Shown here piece after piece: positions 43,728-53,625 of a stretch of 64,000 nt of DNA; the stretch's first letter is position 1; each line of letters opens with the position of its first letter. A program made the position numbers and the translations under genes. Location: positions 496,001 through 560,000 of the forward strand of contig NZ_LLKN01000002.1 in the NCBI RefSeq assembly GCF_002900095.1, read 5' to 3'. The notes beneath the pieces are model-generated. The model had not been told where the DNA came from and searched no databases. It was given only the letters and a program-made list of their open reading frames with translations. This DNA is from Salegentibacter mishustinae. GTDB lineage: Bacteria > Bacteroidota > Bacteroidia > Flavobacteriales > Flavobacteriaceae.

Positions 43728-44993
43728 ATGGCTGCTGAAACCGCAACTAATCAGAACAACACCAGTAGATCTATTGTTATTATAGGCGTGTTATTTTTCA
43801 TCTTCGGCTTTGTAACCTGGTTAAATTCTGTACTTATTCCATTCTTAAAAACTGCCAGCCAGTTAAATAACTTTGAATCTTATTTAGTAGCCTTTGCTTC
43901 TTATATTTCATATTTCGTAATGGCTATCCCTTCTGCCTGGGTACTAAAAAGAACCGGTTTTAAAAACGGTATGTCCCTTGGCCTTGTTGTGATGGCAGTT
44001 GGTGCTTTAATTTTTATACCTGCTGCGATGTCCAGAACTTATGCGATGTTCTTATTCGGTTTGTTTGTTCAAGGAACCGGTTTGGCTTTACTACAATCGG
44101 CAGCTAATCCTTATATCACTATTCTAGGACCCATTGAAAGTGCGGCAAAACGAATTAGTATAATGGGTATTTGTAATAAGGTAGCCGGTGCTTTAGCTCC
44201 TATTATTTTTGGTGCCATTTTGCTGAAAAATATGGATGCGATTGAAGCCAGACTGGAAGGCATGGGGGCTGCCGCAAAGGCAGCCGAGTTAGATGAACTT
44301 GCTTCCCTTGTAATTACTCCATACATTATCATGGCTGTTATTTTAGTAGGTCTTTCAGTGCTTATTTATTATTCTGCCTTACCCGAAATTGAAACCGATG
44401 GTGAAAATGAGACACTTGCTGCAGCTAATAAAAGTAAAACCAGCGTACTGCAGTTTCCAAATTTACTGCTGGGAACCCTGGCTATGTTTTTATATGTTGG
44501 AGTAGAGGTAATTGCAGGAGATACAGTAATTAGTTACGCGCGAGACGGGCAGGATATTGCTACAGATGTTGCCAAATATTTTACCACATATACCCTTATT
44601 GCCATGATTGTGGGATATTTAATTGGTACGGTAACTATTCCAAAATATATCAGTCAGCAAAAGGCTTTGCAGATTTCAGGTATTTTAGGAATTATACTGG
44701 GTCTTTGTGCAATTTTTACCGATGGTTATGTTTCAGTACTTTGTATATCGCTCTTAGGTTTAGCAAATGCTTTAGTATTTCCTGCGATTTGGCCTTTAGC
44801 GCTTAATGGCTTGGGTAGATTTACTAAAATAGGTTCGTCATTTTTAATTATGGCACTGGCCGGTGGAGCTATTTTACCACTTATCTACGGATATTTAGCC
44901 GATACTTTCGATCCTCAATCGGCTTACTGGATAGTAATTCCAAGTTATTTGTATATCTGGTTTTTCGCAGCAAAAGGGCACAAGATAAAATAA
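43728..44993 (+). CDS. FucP/NagP-like sugar MFS transporter
   Basis: The protein has 421 residues with 12 predicted membrane helices. The segments VLFFIFGFVTWLNSVLIPFLKTASQLN and GLALLQSAANPYITILGP are typical of the FucP/GluP/NagP sugar:proton symporters. It is followed after 10 bp by a GH20 hexosaminidase and then by murQ, so an amino sugar (GlcNAc or MurNAc) is the likely cargo. The pairing with GH20 is like NagP of chitin users, while murQ points to wall sugars. Substrate assignment is inference. Confidence 0.85.
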   Translation: MAAETATNQNNTSRSIVIIGVLFFIFGFVTWLNSVLIPFLKTASQLNNFESYLVAFASYISYFVMAIPSAWVLKRTGFKNGMSLGLVVMAVGALIFIPAAMSRTYAMFLFGLFVQGTGLALLQSAANPYITILGPIESAAKRISIMGICNKVAGALAPIIFGAILLKNMDAIEARLEGMGAAAKAAELDELASLVITPYIIMAVILVGLSVLIYYSALPEIETDGENETLAAANKSKTSVLQFPNLLLGTLAMFLYVGVEVIAGDTVISYARDGQDIATDVAKYFTTYTLIAMIVGYLIGTVTIPKYISQQKALQISGILGIILGLCAIFTDGYVSVLCISLLGLANALVFPAIWPLALNGLGRFTKIGSSFLIMALAGGAILPLIYGYLADTFDPQSAYWIVIPSYLYIWFFAAKGHKIK

Positions 44994-45003
44994 AGATTTT
45001 AGG

Positions 45004-46575
45004 ATGAGTAGTTTAAGTTTCAAGTTAGGTTTAGTTTTAGTGTTTTTTCAGCTGGGTTTATCCGCACAAGAACCCGAAGTTGAAAAACCGGCAATCATAC
45101 CGCAGCCAGCAGAAATTGAGTGGAAAGACAACTTCTTTACACTACAGGAAAGAACAGTGGTTTGTTTTAGTTCCGGTGCAGGAGCATCGGCTGCCTGGCT
45201 GCAGCGATTGCTGAGTAATACTTATACACAAAGCTATGAGATGCGGGGAGAAAATTGTAACGGTTTTAACCTTAATATTAATCCAGAACTGGAAGAAACT
45301 CTTGGTAAAGAAGGTTACAATTTAGAGATTACTGCCAGTACCGTCAGTTTAGAAGCAGCAACAGAAGCCGGATTGTTTTATGCTATCCAAACCTTGCGAC
45401 AAATGTTTCCAGCGGAAATAGAAAATGAAAAAATTTCGGAAGAAATAAAACTTCCCCAGGTGTCTATAACCGATACTCCAAGATTTGAATGGCGTGGGTC
45501 CATGCTTGATATTGCCCGTAGTTTCTTTGGAACAGATTATATTAAAAAGCATTTAGACCGAATGGCTTTTTACAAATTAAACAGACTTCACTTACACCTA
45601 ACCGATGATCAGGGATGGCGTATAGAAATAAAACAAAAACCTAAATTAACCGAATTAGGAAGTAAAGGTGCTGTTAAAGGCGGTAGATCTGGTTATTTAA
45701 CCCAGGAAGAATATAAAGAAATCCAGGAATATGCAGCGGCGAGAAATATTGTAATTGTTCCTGAAATTGATATGCCGGGACATATCTATTCGGCCTTAAT
45801 GGCTTACCCAGAATTAAATTGTGAGGATTTCAGCAATATAGAACCTAGAATGGCGACTCCACCAGAATTATTCCACGAATACAAAGTAGGATGGAGTAAA
45901 CTATGTCTCGATAAACCTGAAATTTATGATTTCGTGGCCACAGTTTTGGGTGAAATGGCTGAAATTACTACCGGAGATTATTTACACATCGGGGGAGATG
46001 AGATTGAAGATGAACGCTACAAGGAATTTGTGGTGAAAGCAGATTCTATTGTTCAGGGCCTTGGTAAAACAACTGTAGGCTGGGAAGAAGTTACCCAGGC
46101 AGCAGTAGACAGTTCTTTTATTAGTCAGCGTTGGAATGGGAAAACCAAGAGTGTAGTAAAAACGCCCGTAATAGAATCTATTTGTTCTAGTTTTTATTAT
46201 GATCACGCTAACGTGCCGGGACAGGAAATGACTAATAACTGGTGTAAAGAAGATGGAGTTTCTTTAAAGGACGCATACACATTTAAGGTAGAAAATCCGA
46301 ATACAATAGGGGTAGAGGCTCCGGTTTGGACCGAGATGGTACTTTCTAACGAAGCTGCAGACGATAGGTTTTGGCCAAGAACAATTGCCATGGCAGAAGT
46401 TGGATGGACTAAAGAGAAGAAAAAAGATTATAAGAACTTCCTAGAACGCCTGGGAGATCAAGGCTTAAGACTTGATCTTATGGATGTAAATTATTTTAGA
46501 AGCCCAGAAGTAGATTGGAATAGCGACCCTAAAAAAGGGATTTTTTCAGAATTTATGCCTAAATCTAAATTTTAA
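45004..46575 (+). CDS. GH20 beta-N-acetylhexosaminidase
   Basis: The protein has 523 residues with a signal peptide (ending GLSAQ). An N-terminal alpha/beta domain (about 30-150) precedes the catalytic barrel (DTPRFEWRGSMLDIARSFF, HLHLTDDQGWRIEI). The catalytic Asp-Glu pair is D332-E333 in HIGGDE, where the Asp holds the substrate acetamido group and the Glu is the acid. It frees terminal GlcNAc (or GalNAc) outside the cytoplasm. Immediately downstream of the transporter, so release and uptake are coupled. Confidence 0.93.
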   Translation: MSSLSFKLGLVLVFFQLGLSAQEPEVEKPAIIPQPAEIEWKDNFFTLQERTVVCFSSGAGASAAWLQRLLSNTYTQSYEMRGENCNGFNLNINPELEETLGKEGYNLEITASTVSLEAATEAGLFYAIQTLRQMFPAEIENEKISEEIKLPQVSITDTPRFEWRGSMLDIARSFFGTDYIKKHLDRMAFYKLNRLHLHLTDDQGWRIEIKQKPKLTELGSKGAVKGGRSGYLTQEEYKEIQEYAAARNIVIVPEIDMPGHIYSALMAYPELNCEDFSNIEPRMATPPELFHEYKVGWSKLCLDKPEIYDFVATVLGEMAEITTGDYLHIGGDEIEDERYKEFVVKADSIVQGLGKTTVGWEEVTQAAVDSSFISQRWNGKTKSVVKTPVIESICSSFYYDHANVPGQEMTNNWCKEDGVSLKDAYTFKVENPNTIGVEAPVWTEMVLSNEAADDRFWPRTIAMAEVGWTKEKKKDYKNFLERLGDQGLRLDLMDVNYFRSPEVDWNSDPKKGIFSEFMPKSKF

Positions 46576-46607
46576 ATTATTTTAGATATTTTATTTAAAA
46601 CATTTCT

Positions 46608-46627
46608 CCTCGAGTTATAGATCGAGG
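46608..46627 (+). repeat. Short CCTCGA palindrome upstream of murQ
   Basis: CCTCGA (46608-46613) and TCGAGG (46622-46627) with an 8-base loop, 22 bp before the murQ ATG. It may be a far relative of the CTCGATTATCGAG repeats or an operator; evidence is thin. Confidence 0.3.
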
Positions 46628-46649
46628 TATATTATAATTAAACCTAAAA

Positions 46650-47465
46650 ATGGAGAATAATAATCCCGATACCGAAAAAACTTCCAAGTATAACGATTTA
46701 GAGAAAATGAGTACTTCAACTCTACTTCACAATATAAACAAAGAAGATAAAACAGTTCCAGAAAGTGTTGAAAAAGAACTTCCAGCAATTGAAAAATTGG
46801 TGGATGCCATAGTACCTAAAATGGAATCCGGTGGGAGATTATTTTATATTGGAGCTGGAACAAGTGGAAGACTGGGGGTTTTAGATGCTTCTGAGTGTCC
46901 TCCTACTTTTGGGGTATCAGATGAATTAGTTATAGGCTTAATTGCCGGTGGTGATATTGCGTTAAGAAATGCAGTTGAAAATGCCGAAGATGACACCAAC
47001 CAGGCCTGGAAAGATCTTCAAAAATTTCAAGTTTCAGAAAAGGACGTGGTAGTAGGGATTGCTGCATCAGGGACTACTCCATACGTTATTGGCGGAATTA
47101 AAGATGCCAGAGCAAAAGGAATAGTTACCGGTTGCGTAACCTGCAGTTCAGGCAGTCCTTTGGCCGCAGCAAGCGAGTTCCCAATAGAAGTAGTTACCGG
47201 CCCAGAATTTGTAACCGGGAGTACACGAATGAAAGCAGGTACTGCGCAAAAGCTGGTATTGAATATGATCTCAACCAGTGTAATGATAAAACTAGGCAGG
47301 GTAAAAGGCAATAAAATGGTAGATATGCAACTTTCCAATAAAAAATTGGTTGGTCGTGGTACCAGGATGATTATGGAAGAGCTAAATGTAGATGAAGCTG
47401 AAGCCGCACGATTGCTTGAAACATACAAAAGTGTAAGAAATGTACTGGCAAAATATGAAAGTTAA
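46650..47465 (+). CDS. murQ: N-acetylmuramic acid 6-phosphate etherase
   Basis: The protein has 271 residues. The SIS domain carries GAGTSGRLG at 68-76 and DASECPPTFG, with E82 and E113 in the places of the two catalytic acids of E. coli MurQ. TGSTRMKAGTAQK closes the fold. It splits D-lactate from MurNAc-6-phosphate to give GlcNAc-6-phosphate in the cytoplasm. It needs MurNAc delivered as the 6-phosphate, so a kinase must be encoded elsewhere. Third gene of the transporter/GH20 operon. Confidence 0.95.
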   Translation: MENNNPDTEKTSKYNDLEKMSTSTLLHNINKEDKTVPESVEKELPAIEKLVDAIVPKMESGGRLFYIGAGTSGRLGVLDASECPPTFGVSDELVIGLIAGGDIALRNAVENAEDDTNQAWKDLQKFQVSEKDVVVGIAASGTTPYVIGGIKDARAKGIVTGCVTCSSGSPLAAASEFPIEVVTGPEFVTGSTRMKAGTAQKLVLNMISTSVMIKLGRVKGNKMVDMQLSNKKLVGRGTRMIMEELNVDEAEAARLLETYKSVRNVLAKYES

Positions 47466-47542
47466 TATTCTGCCGAATATTGCTTGTAACCTTTCTAAAG
47501 TAGCATTACTTAATTTTTAGTGATTAATTGTTGTAAATAATT

Positions 47543-48298
47543 CTATAATAAGTCCAGGCCTATACTTCTATATTTTTGTAGTTCCGGTGAGTTAGGTTCT
47601 AACTCCGTAATAAGGGTATCTACAGCAATTGTGTCACAAACTTTAAAACGATTATAGGTGTTGAGCTTTTTAGAAATGGTAAGTGAAACCAATTTTTTGG
47701 AAGATTTAACCATGGCTTTCTTCATTTGCGCAACCTCCCAATCTAATTCAGTAACACCTTTTGCAATATCCATATAGCCCGTACCTAAAAAGCAGATATC
47801 GGCCGTGATTTCAGATAAAAGATTAATAGCGCTTCCACCTGCGGCAAGTTGCGATCCTCTTGATAATTTCCCCCCTATAAGATGTACCTCATCATGTTTA
47901 GAAGCGTTGTTTAACAATTCTACAGCCATTGGGAGGCTGGGAGTAAAGAAGGTTAAATTCATTTTTCTGGGAAGTAATTTTGCAAGCTCTAAATTAGTAG
48001 AACCTCCGCTAATTAGCACCACATCGCCATGGTTTATAAGTTCTACTCCTTTTTTTGCAATAATAGATTTGTTTTCATATTCATATACCTCCCGGGTATT
48101 ATCGGAATGAATATTAAATCCATTTGAAACCGCTCCCCCGTGAACTTTTTTAAGGCGTTTTAATTTATCCAATTCCATGAGATCCCTTCGCACAGTATCC
48201 ATAGATACGTTAAGAGTTCGGGTTAAGTCACTTAGTAACACCCTGTTATGTAGATGTACTTCGTCAAGAATAATTTGATGGCGCTCAGTTTTTTTCAT
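47543..48298 (-). CDS. DeoR/GlpR family transcriptional regulator
   Basis: The protein has 251 residues: a winged helix at about 3-58 (RVLLSDLTRTLNVSMDTVRRDLMELDKLKRLKKVHGGAV, the family recognition helix) and a DeoRC sugar-phosphate sensing domain (ISGGSTNLELAKLL, ITADICFLGTGYMD). It sits between the murQ operon and the SusC/SusD operon and is divergent from susC. The natural reading is a repressor of both sides released by a sugar phosphate such as MurNAc-6-P or GlcNAc-6-P; the ligand is inference. Confidence 0.92.
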   Translation of the reverse strand: MKKTERHQIILDEVHLHNRVLLSDLTRTLNVSMDTVRRDLMELDKLKRLKKVHGGAVSNGFNIHSDNTREVYEYENKSIIAKKGVELINHGDVVLISGGSTNLELAKLLPRKMNLTFFTPSLPMAVELLNNASKHDEVHLIGGKLSRGSQLAAGGSAINLLSEITADICFLGTGYMDIAKGVTELDWEVAQMKKAMVKSSKKLVSLTISKKLNTYNRFKVCDTIAVDTLITELEPNSPELQKYRSIGLDLL

Positions 48299-48342
48299 AT
48301 TAAATTTTTGGAACTGGTTTTTGGGTTAAAGACAGTATATAA

Positions 48343-48350
48343 CAAAATTA
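48343..48350 (-). promoter_or_regulatory. -7 element of the DeoR-type gene
   Basis: CAAAATTA on the plus strand, TAATTTTG on the minus strand, 45 bp before the ATG. Confidence 0.4.
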
Positions 48351-48440
48351 ACTCGAATCAAATTAATATGTTAAAATTTTTGAATTGTGATTTTTAAAGT
48401 AAGGCTACTGTTTTTTTATTAAAATTCGATATATGCAATT

Positions 48441-48507
48441 AAAAATAGCAAAAAATAGGTTAGTAGCGCAAAAAAACCGCAAAAAAGGTAAATTATTGCA
48501 ATTTTTT
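48441..48507. promoter_or_regulatory. Phased A-tracts upstream of the susC promoter
   Basis: A-tracts at 48441-48445, 48450-48455, 48470-48476 and 48481-48486 and a T-tract at 48502-48507 have centres about 9.5, 20.5, 10.5 and 21 bp apart, near whole helical turns, so the DNA should be curved. Three tracts are preceded by GC, giving a repeated GCAAAAAA that could also be the DeoR-type operator. Confidence 0.5.
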
Positions 48508-48508
48508 A

Positions 48509-48539
48509 TTGCTATTAATTAATTTATATGATATGTTTG
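48509..48539 (+). promoter_or_regulatory. susC promoter (TTG-N20-TATGTTTG)
   Basis: TTG at 48509-48511 and TATGTTTG at 48532-48539, 28 bp before the ATG at 48568. It lies directly downstream of the phased A-tracts. Confidence 0.6.
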
Positions 48540-48567
48540 TTTCATAATCAATTGTTAATGTATTATT

Positions 48568-51500
48568 ATGGGAAAACGTTTTCGTAAGTCTATTTTAGTG
48601 TTGCTCTGCCTATTTTCAATTCAGGTGTGGGCACAGGAGAGAGAAGTTTCGGGAGAAATCTTTGATACGGATGGAATGCCACTACCAGGGGTGAACGTAT
48701 TTATAGAGAATACATCCAAAGGAACTGTAAGTAATTTTGATGGGGAATTTTCTCTAAGTATTCCAGATGAAAACAGTACAGTGCTGGTTTTTTCATCTTT
48801 AGGATTCCAGGAACAGAAGATTACTGTTGGGAATCGAAACAATTTCACTATTACTATGCAAACCGATACTGAAGGTTTGGACGAAGTAGTGGTAGTTGGG
48901 TATGGTAGTCAAAAACGGAGTAATGTAACCAGTTCAATCTCTACGATAGATACAGAAGTTTTGGATTCAAGACCAATTACCGATGTTGCACGTGGTTTGC
49001 AAGGTGCAAGTCCCGGGATAACGATTACAACTCCTACCGGGCAGATTGGTCAGGACCCAACTATAAGACTGCGTGGTAATATAGGAACTTTAAGCCCTGG
49101 AGGCGGCGGTGCTCAACCCTTAATTTTGGTCGACAACGTTGAGGTTTCCAGCCTGCAATCTATAAACCCACAGGATATTGAAGATATTTCAGTATTAAAA
49201 GATGCAGCATCTACTTCTATTTATGGAGCCAGAGCTGCCTGGGGTGTGATTTTGGTGACTACTAAAAATGGTAGACGAAGCCAGGCACCAACCGTTAACT
49301 ACTCGAATAACATTTCATGGTCTACTCCAACTAATACTCCTACAGTGGCACCTGCGGCAGATGGAGCCGAGATGGCTTTTGCGGCTGTGAGAAGAAGAAT
49401 TCCTTCTTTAGATGCATTTGGATTGGTGAATATGTATTTAGATGATACCGCGATTGAAAGAATGCGAGAGTGGGAAGAACTATATGGAGACCAGAATTTA
49501 AGTGATGAAATGGTTCTTGGCCGTGATTTTGAAATAAGAGATGGAAGATTGTTTTTCTATCGTCCGTGGAATCCCGAAGATAAGTTCGTTAAAGAATGGG
49601 CGCCACAGCAAAAACACGATCTTTCTGTTTCAGGAGGAAGTGAAAAAACCAACTACTATGTTGGTCTTGGTTACCTGGAACAAGGTGGAGTTTATAAAGC
49701 AAACCCAGATGAATTTGAAAGATATAACCTTAACTTAAGTGTTAATACTTCTATTACAGACTGGATGGATGTTAGAGCCAAAGTATTATATACCAATACA
49801 AAAACAACAGAACCTTTTGCTTTTGGATCTGCTACCTATGATGCCTGGTATTATACCACCAGATGGCCGGCATATTATCCTTACGGAACTTATGAAGGAA
49901 ATCCTTTTAGAAGTCACGTAAACGAAGTAGCACAGGCAAAGATGAACCAAAATGATAGGGCTCTAACCAGAATTAATTTAGGTACCACTATCAATCCTAT
50001 TGAAAATCTAGATATTAATTTTGATTATACTTTTGATGGTGTAGATAGACACGAACACCAGGTTGGTGGATCGGTTTCGGCTTACAATTTCTGGGCTACC
50101 GGGCCAGATCTAGTTTACGAGCCATATACCAGTCCAGCGTATGACAGGGTTGTTTACAATTCTTCCTGGAGTAGAAGAAACACGGCAAAAGCTTTTGCTA
50201 CTTACGATCTTAATATAGCTGATGATCATCAATTTGAAGTTACTGTTGGTGGTGATGCCGAAGAGTTTGAATTATGGGCACAATCTTCTCAAAGAAGAGA
50301 TTTATTAAATCCAGATCAGGGAGAGTTAGACCTGGCTACAGGAGATCAGTTCGTTGGAGGTGATAGAGAAAATTGGACCACTTTAGGTGCTTTTGCTCGA
50401 ATTAACTATTCATATAAAGAAAAGTATCTACTTAACGTAAATGGTAGATATGATGGTTCTTCCAGACTTTCAGCAGATGAGAAGTGGGCATTTTTCCCAT
50501 CTATGTCGGCTGGTTGGATAGTTACCAAAGAAGATTTTATGGATGCTGTAAAACCAACTTTGTCTTTCCTAAAGTTAAGAGGTTCTTATGGATCTGTAGG
50601 AAATCAAAATGCGCTAATCTCAAACATTTATAGAACAATGTCGTCTTACAATACCGGATGGTTAATAGACGGCGAAAACCAGTTAACTACAGGAACTCCT
50701 GGTGCTTTACCGGCAGATCTTACCTGGGAAACTGTAACTACTTTAGATTTAGGTTTCGATGCTCGTTTCTTTAAGGATAAATTAGGAGCTAGTTTTAGCT
50801 GGTACGAGAGAACAATTAGCGATATGCATAGTGCGGGGGTAACTTTGCCTAATTCTTTTGGTACTTCAGCTCCAATTAGAAATTTTGGTGAGATTCAAAC
50901 CAAAGGTTGGGAGCTTGAACTTGATTTTAGCCATACTTTTGATAACGGACTTAGCATAAATACTAAAGGTAACTTAAGTGACTTTAAAGAGAGAGTAACG
51001 AAATTTGCAAATACTACCGAGGGAATAAATTCCTATTATGAAGGGAAACAATTGGGAGAAATTTGGGGATATGAAACAGATAGATTTTTTACTGAAGCAG
51101 ATTTTGATTCCGACGGTAACTTAGTAGAAGGCATTCCTTCTCAGGAAATCTTCGAAACCAATGGTTGGTTCCAGTACGGTCCCGGAGATATAAAATACAA
51201 AGATTTAAATGGTGATGGTGTTGTAGATTTTGGATCTAGAACAGTAGGTGATTCTGGAGATATGAAAAGAATTGGTAACTCCACACCTCGTTATCAATAT
51301 GGATTGCAAATAGGAGCAAACTGGAAAGGTTTTGATTTTAATATGTTTATGCAGGGTGTTGGAAAACGTGATTTCTGGGCAAACGGGCCGGTATTTATTC
51401 CTGGGTATCGTTATGGAGAAGCCTGGTATGAGCACCAGTTAGACTACTGGACACCAGAAAATCCAAATGCATATTATCCAAGACCTAACGACCAGCAACA

Positions 51501-51798
51501 ATCTAATAATGCGATGAACTTTTTACCGCAGTCAAAATATTTATTAGATATGTCTTATTTGAGAATGAAGAACATCACCTTAGGATATACTATTCCAACT
51601 TCTCTAACAGAAAAATTTCAGGTAGAAAGGTTTAGAATTTATGCCAGTGGTGAGAACCTTTTCGAATTCACAGGTGCACAGGTTCCTGTAGATCCTGAAG
51701 TAGACTATACCTCAGCTGGTCTAAATGACACCTCAACCTTTGGACGTGTTTACCCATTTAGAAGATCATTTTCTCTAGGAGTTCAGGTAACACTATAA
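48568..51798 (+). CDS. SusC/RagA family TonB-dependent outer-membrane transporter
   Basis: The protein has 1076 residues: signal peptide (ending VWAQ), a carboxypeptidase-like regulatory domain (about 25-105, VSGEIFDTDGMPLPGVNVFIENTSKGTVSNFDG), TonB box region DEVVVVGYGSQKRSNVTSS, plug with ISVLKDAASTSIYGARAAWGVILVTTKNG, and a 22-strand barrel ending FSLGVQVTL. With the SusD lipoprotein it forms a lidded importer for oligomers. Context makes muropeptides or another amino-sugar glycan the likely cargo. Only 20 bp separate it from susD. Confidence 0.96.
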   Translation: MGKRFRKSILVLLCLFSIQVWAQEREVSGEIFDTDGMPLPGVNVFIENTSKGTVSNFDGEFSLSIPDENSTVLVFSSLGFQEQKITVGNRNNFTITMQTDTEGLDEVVVVGYGSQKRSNVTSSISTIDTEVLDSRPITDVARGLQGASPGITITTPTGQIGQDPTIRLRGNIGTLSPGGGGAQPLILVDNVEVSSLQSINPQDIEDISVLKDAASTSIYGARAAWGVILVTTKNGRRSQAPTVNYSNNISWSTPTNTPTVAPAADGAEMAFAAVRRRIPSLDAFGLVNMYLDDTAIERMREWEELYGDQNLSDEMVLGRDFEIRDGRLFFYRPWNPEDKFVKEWAPQQKHDLSVSGGSEKTNYYVGLGYLEQGGVYKANPDEFERYNLNLSVNTSITDWMDVRAKVLYTNTKTTEPFAFGSATYDAWYYTTRWPAYYPYGTYEGNPFRSHVNEVAQAKMNQNDRALTRINLGTTINPIENLDINFDYTFDGVDRHEHQVGGSVSAYNFWATGPDLVYEPYTSPAYDRVVYNSSWSRRNTAKAFATYDLNIADDHQFEVTVGGDAEEFELWAQSSQRRDLLNPDQGELDLATGDQFVGGDRENWTTLGAFARINYSYKEKYLLNVNGRYDGSSRLSADEKWAFFPSMSAGWIVTKEDFMDAVKPTLSFLKLRGSYGSVGNQNALISNIYRTMSSYNTGWLIDGENQLTTGTPGALPADLTWETVTTLDLGFDARFFKDKLGASFSWYERTISDMHSAGVTLPNSFGTSAPIRNFGEIQTKGWELELDFSHTFDNGLSINTKGNLSDFKERVTKFANTTEGINSYYEGKQLGEIWGYETDRFFTEADFDSDGNLVEGIPSQEIFETNGWFQYGPGDIKYKDLNGDGVVDFGSRTVGDSGDMKRIGNSTPRYQYGLQIGANWKGFDFNMFMQGVGKRDFWANGPVFIPGYRYGEAWYEHQLDYWTPENPNAYYPRPNDQQQSNNAMNFLPQSKYLLDMSYLRMKNITLGYTIPTSLTEKFQVERFRIYASGENLFEFTGAQVPVDPEVDYTSAGLNDTSTFGRVYPFRRSFSLGVQVTL

Positions 51799-51818
51799 TT
51801 TTAAAAAACTTAGTTATT

Positions 51819-53534
51819 ATGAAAGTAACAAACAAAATATTTATTCTTTTCTTTCTTGCCTTAGGTGTTGCAAGTTGTGAAAAAGATTTCCTGGACACTC
51901 CACCACAGGATGTCCTGGTAGATGAAACGTATTGGTCTAGCGAAGTAAACGTAAAAACCTTTGCTTACGGTTTTTACACCGCATATTTTTCGGGATATGG
52001 CTCAGGGTATACCTGGGGGAAATATTTCTCTGGACAAAGCTTAAACGATGATTTTGCACCTACAAACCCACCTAGGTTCACGCTACAGGTTCCGACTTCA
52101 GGTGGTGGATGGAGCTTTTCCTGGGTGCGTAAAGCAAATATCTTTATAGACCGGGTGCAGGGGGTAGATATGGAAGAAGAAGCCATAAACCACTGGACAG
52201 GTATTGGAAGGTTTTTTAGAGCTTTAGAATATCATGATTTGGTAAAAGCTTTTGGTGACGTTCCTTATTACGACCAGGAACTTGCCGAAAATGATCAGGA
52301 AATGCTGTATAAAAAGCGCGATGATAGAACTTTTGTAATGGATCGTGTTCTGGAAGATTTTCGCTTTGCGGCAGAAAATGTTAGAGACAATGTTGAAAAC
52401 GAAGGCTTAGAAGTAGATAGAAGCGTAGTTCTTGGTTTTATGTCTAGAGTTTTCCTATACGAAGGTACCTGGCAAAAATATCACGAAAATAATAATGAGA
52501 AAGCAGCCGAATACCTTGAGGCAGCAAAATGGGCGGCTCAGGAAGTAATTGAATCAGGTAATTTTTCATTAGCAAATTATAGAGAAGTATTTAATTCCCT
52601 GGACCTATCTGGAAACCCTGAAGTATTACTGTATCGTGAGTATGAAGAAGGAATGGTTACCCACTCCCTTAACAGTTATAACAATAAAGAACCTCAAACA
52701 GGGGTGTCTAAAGACGGGATCGAGTCTTATTTGGCTGAAGATGGTCTGCCTATTGGAATTTCAGACCTGTACCAGGGAGATAAAGGAATTGAGAATTTAA
52801 TGGCCAACCGCGATCCTAGAATCTATGAAACTTTCGTTTCAGATGAATTAAGAATTAACGGTGTAGATCCTAACTATTCAACCACAGGAATTGCTACACA
52901 TAAATTTTTAAATGAAGAAATTGCCGATGAGCCAAGAGGAAATTCTAACTTAAACCCTACAGATGCGCCGGTAATTAGGTACGGCGAAATTTTGGTTAAC
53001 TATGCAGAGGCGGCTTATGAATTATCTACAGTAGGTGGTCCCGCTTTTACACAGGAAGATCTTGATAAATCTATTAATGTATTAAGAGACAGGCCGGGTA
53101 TTAACCTTCCGCACCTGGAAGTTTCTGGGGACCAACCTGCAGTTAACGGGCAAACCTATGATGATCCTCAAAGAGATCCAGATGTAGCCCCAATCCTATG
53201 GGAAATTCGTCGTGAGAGAAGAGTTGAATTAATGTTTGAAGGATTTAGATTAGACGATTTAAAACGTTGGAAAAAACTGGAGTATACAGATATGGTTCAG
53301 TATCCAGATATTAACAGAGGTGCATGGATAGATAAATCAAATTATCCAGATGCTAATTTGGAAAATCTTGCTGTTACCGGTGGAGGAAACGAAGGTTACT
53401 TAATTCCGGCATCTGCCGAAGAATCGTTAAGAACCTTTGATGATCCGAGAGTTTACCTTCAACCCATTCCTTTAGATCAAATTACATTGTATAGAGATCA
53501 GGGAGTAGAGTTGGAACAAAATCCAGGTTGGTAA
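51819..53534 (+). CDS. SusD/RagB family surface lipoprotein
   Basis: The protein has 571 residues. The lipobox GVASC places the lipidated Cys at 20, followed by EKDFLDTPPQDVLVDETYW, the usual SusD start. TPR-like helices form the core (for example AAEYLEAAKWAAQEVIESGNF), and the C-terminus has the typical LWEIRRERRVELMFEGFRLDDLKRWK. SusD caps the SusC barrel and binds the glycan. A strong terminator follows. Confidence 0.95.
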   Translation: MKVTNKIFILFFLALGVASCEKDFLDTPPQDVLVDETYWSSEVNVKTFAYGFYTAYFSGYGSGYTWGKYFSGQSLNDDFAPTNPPRFTLQVPTSGGGWSFSWVRKANIFIDRVQGVDMEEEAINHWTGIGRFFRALEYHDLVKAFGDVPYYDQELAENDQEMLYKKRDDRTFVMDRVLEDFRFAAENVRDNVENEGLEVDRSVVLGFMSRVFLYEGTWQKYHENNNEKAAEYLEAAKWAAQEVIESGNFSLANYREVFNSLDLSGNPEVLLYREYEEGMVTHSLNSYNNKEPQTGVSKDGIESYLAEDGLPIGISDLYQGDKGIENLMANRDPRIYETFVSDELRINGVDPNYSTTGIATHKFLNEEIADEPRGNSNLNPTDAPVIRYGEILVNYAEAAYELSTVGGPAFTQEDLDKSINVLRDRPGINLPHLEVSGDQPAVNGQTYDDPQRDPDVAPILWEIRRERRVELMFEGFRLDDLKRWKKLEYTDMVQYPDINRGAWIDKSNYPDANLENLAVTGGGNEGYLIPASAEESLRTFDDPRVYLQPIPLDQITLYRDQGVELEQNPGW

Positions 53535-53563
53535 TTATATTTATATTTACAGGTGAGTTAGCT

Positions 53564-53596
53564 AAAAGTCCTTCAGAATTTTTCTGAAGGACTTTT
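53564..53596 (+). terminator. Terminator after susD
   Basis: AAAAGTCCTTCAGAA (53564-53578) and TTCTGAAGGACTTTT (53582-53596), a perfect 15-bp stem with a 3-base loop, followed by CTTTAATTT. Confidence 0.85.
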
Positions 53597-53625
53597 CTTT
53601 AATTTACTCCTAAAATCTTCAAACT

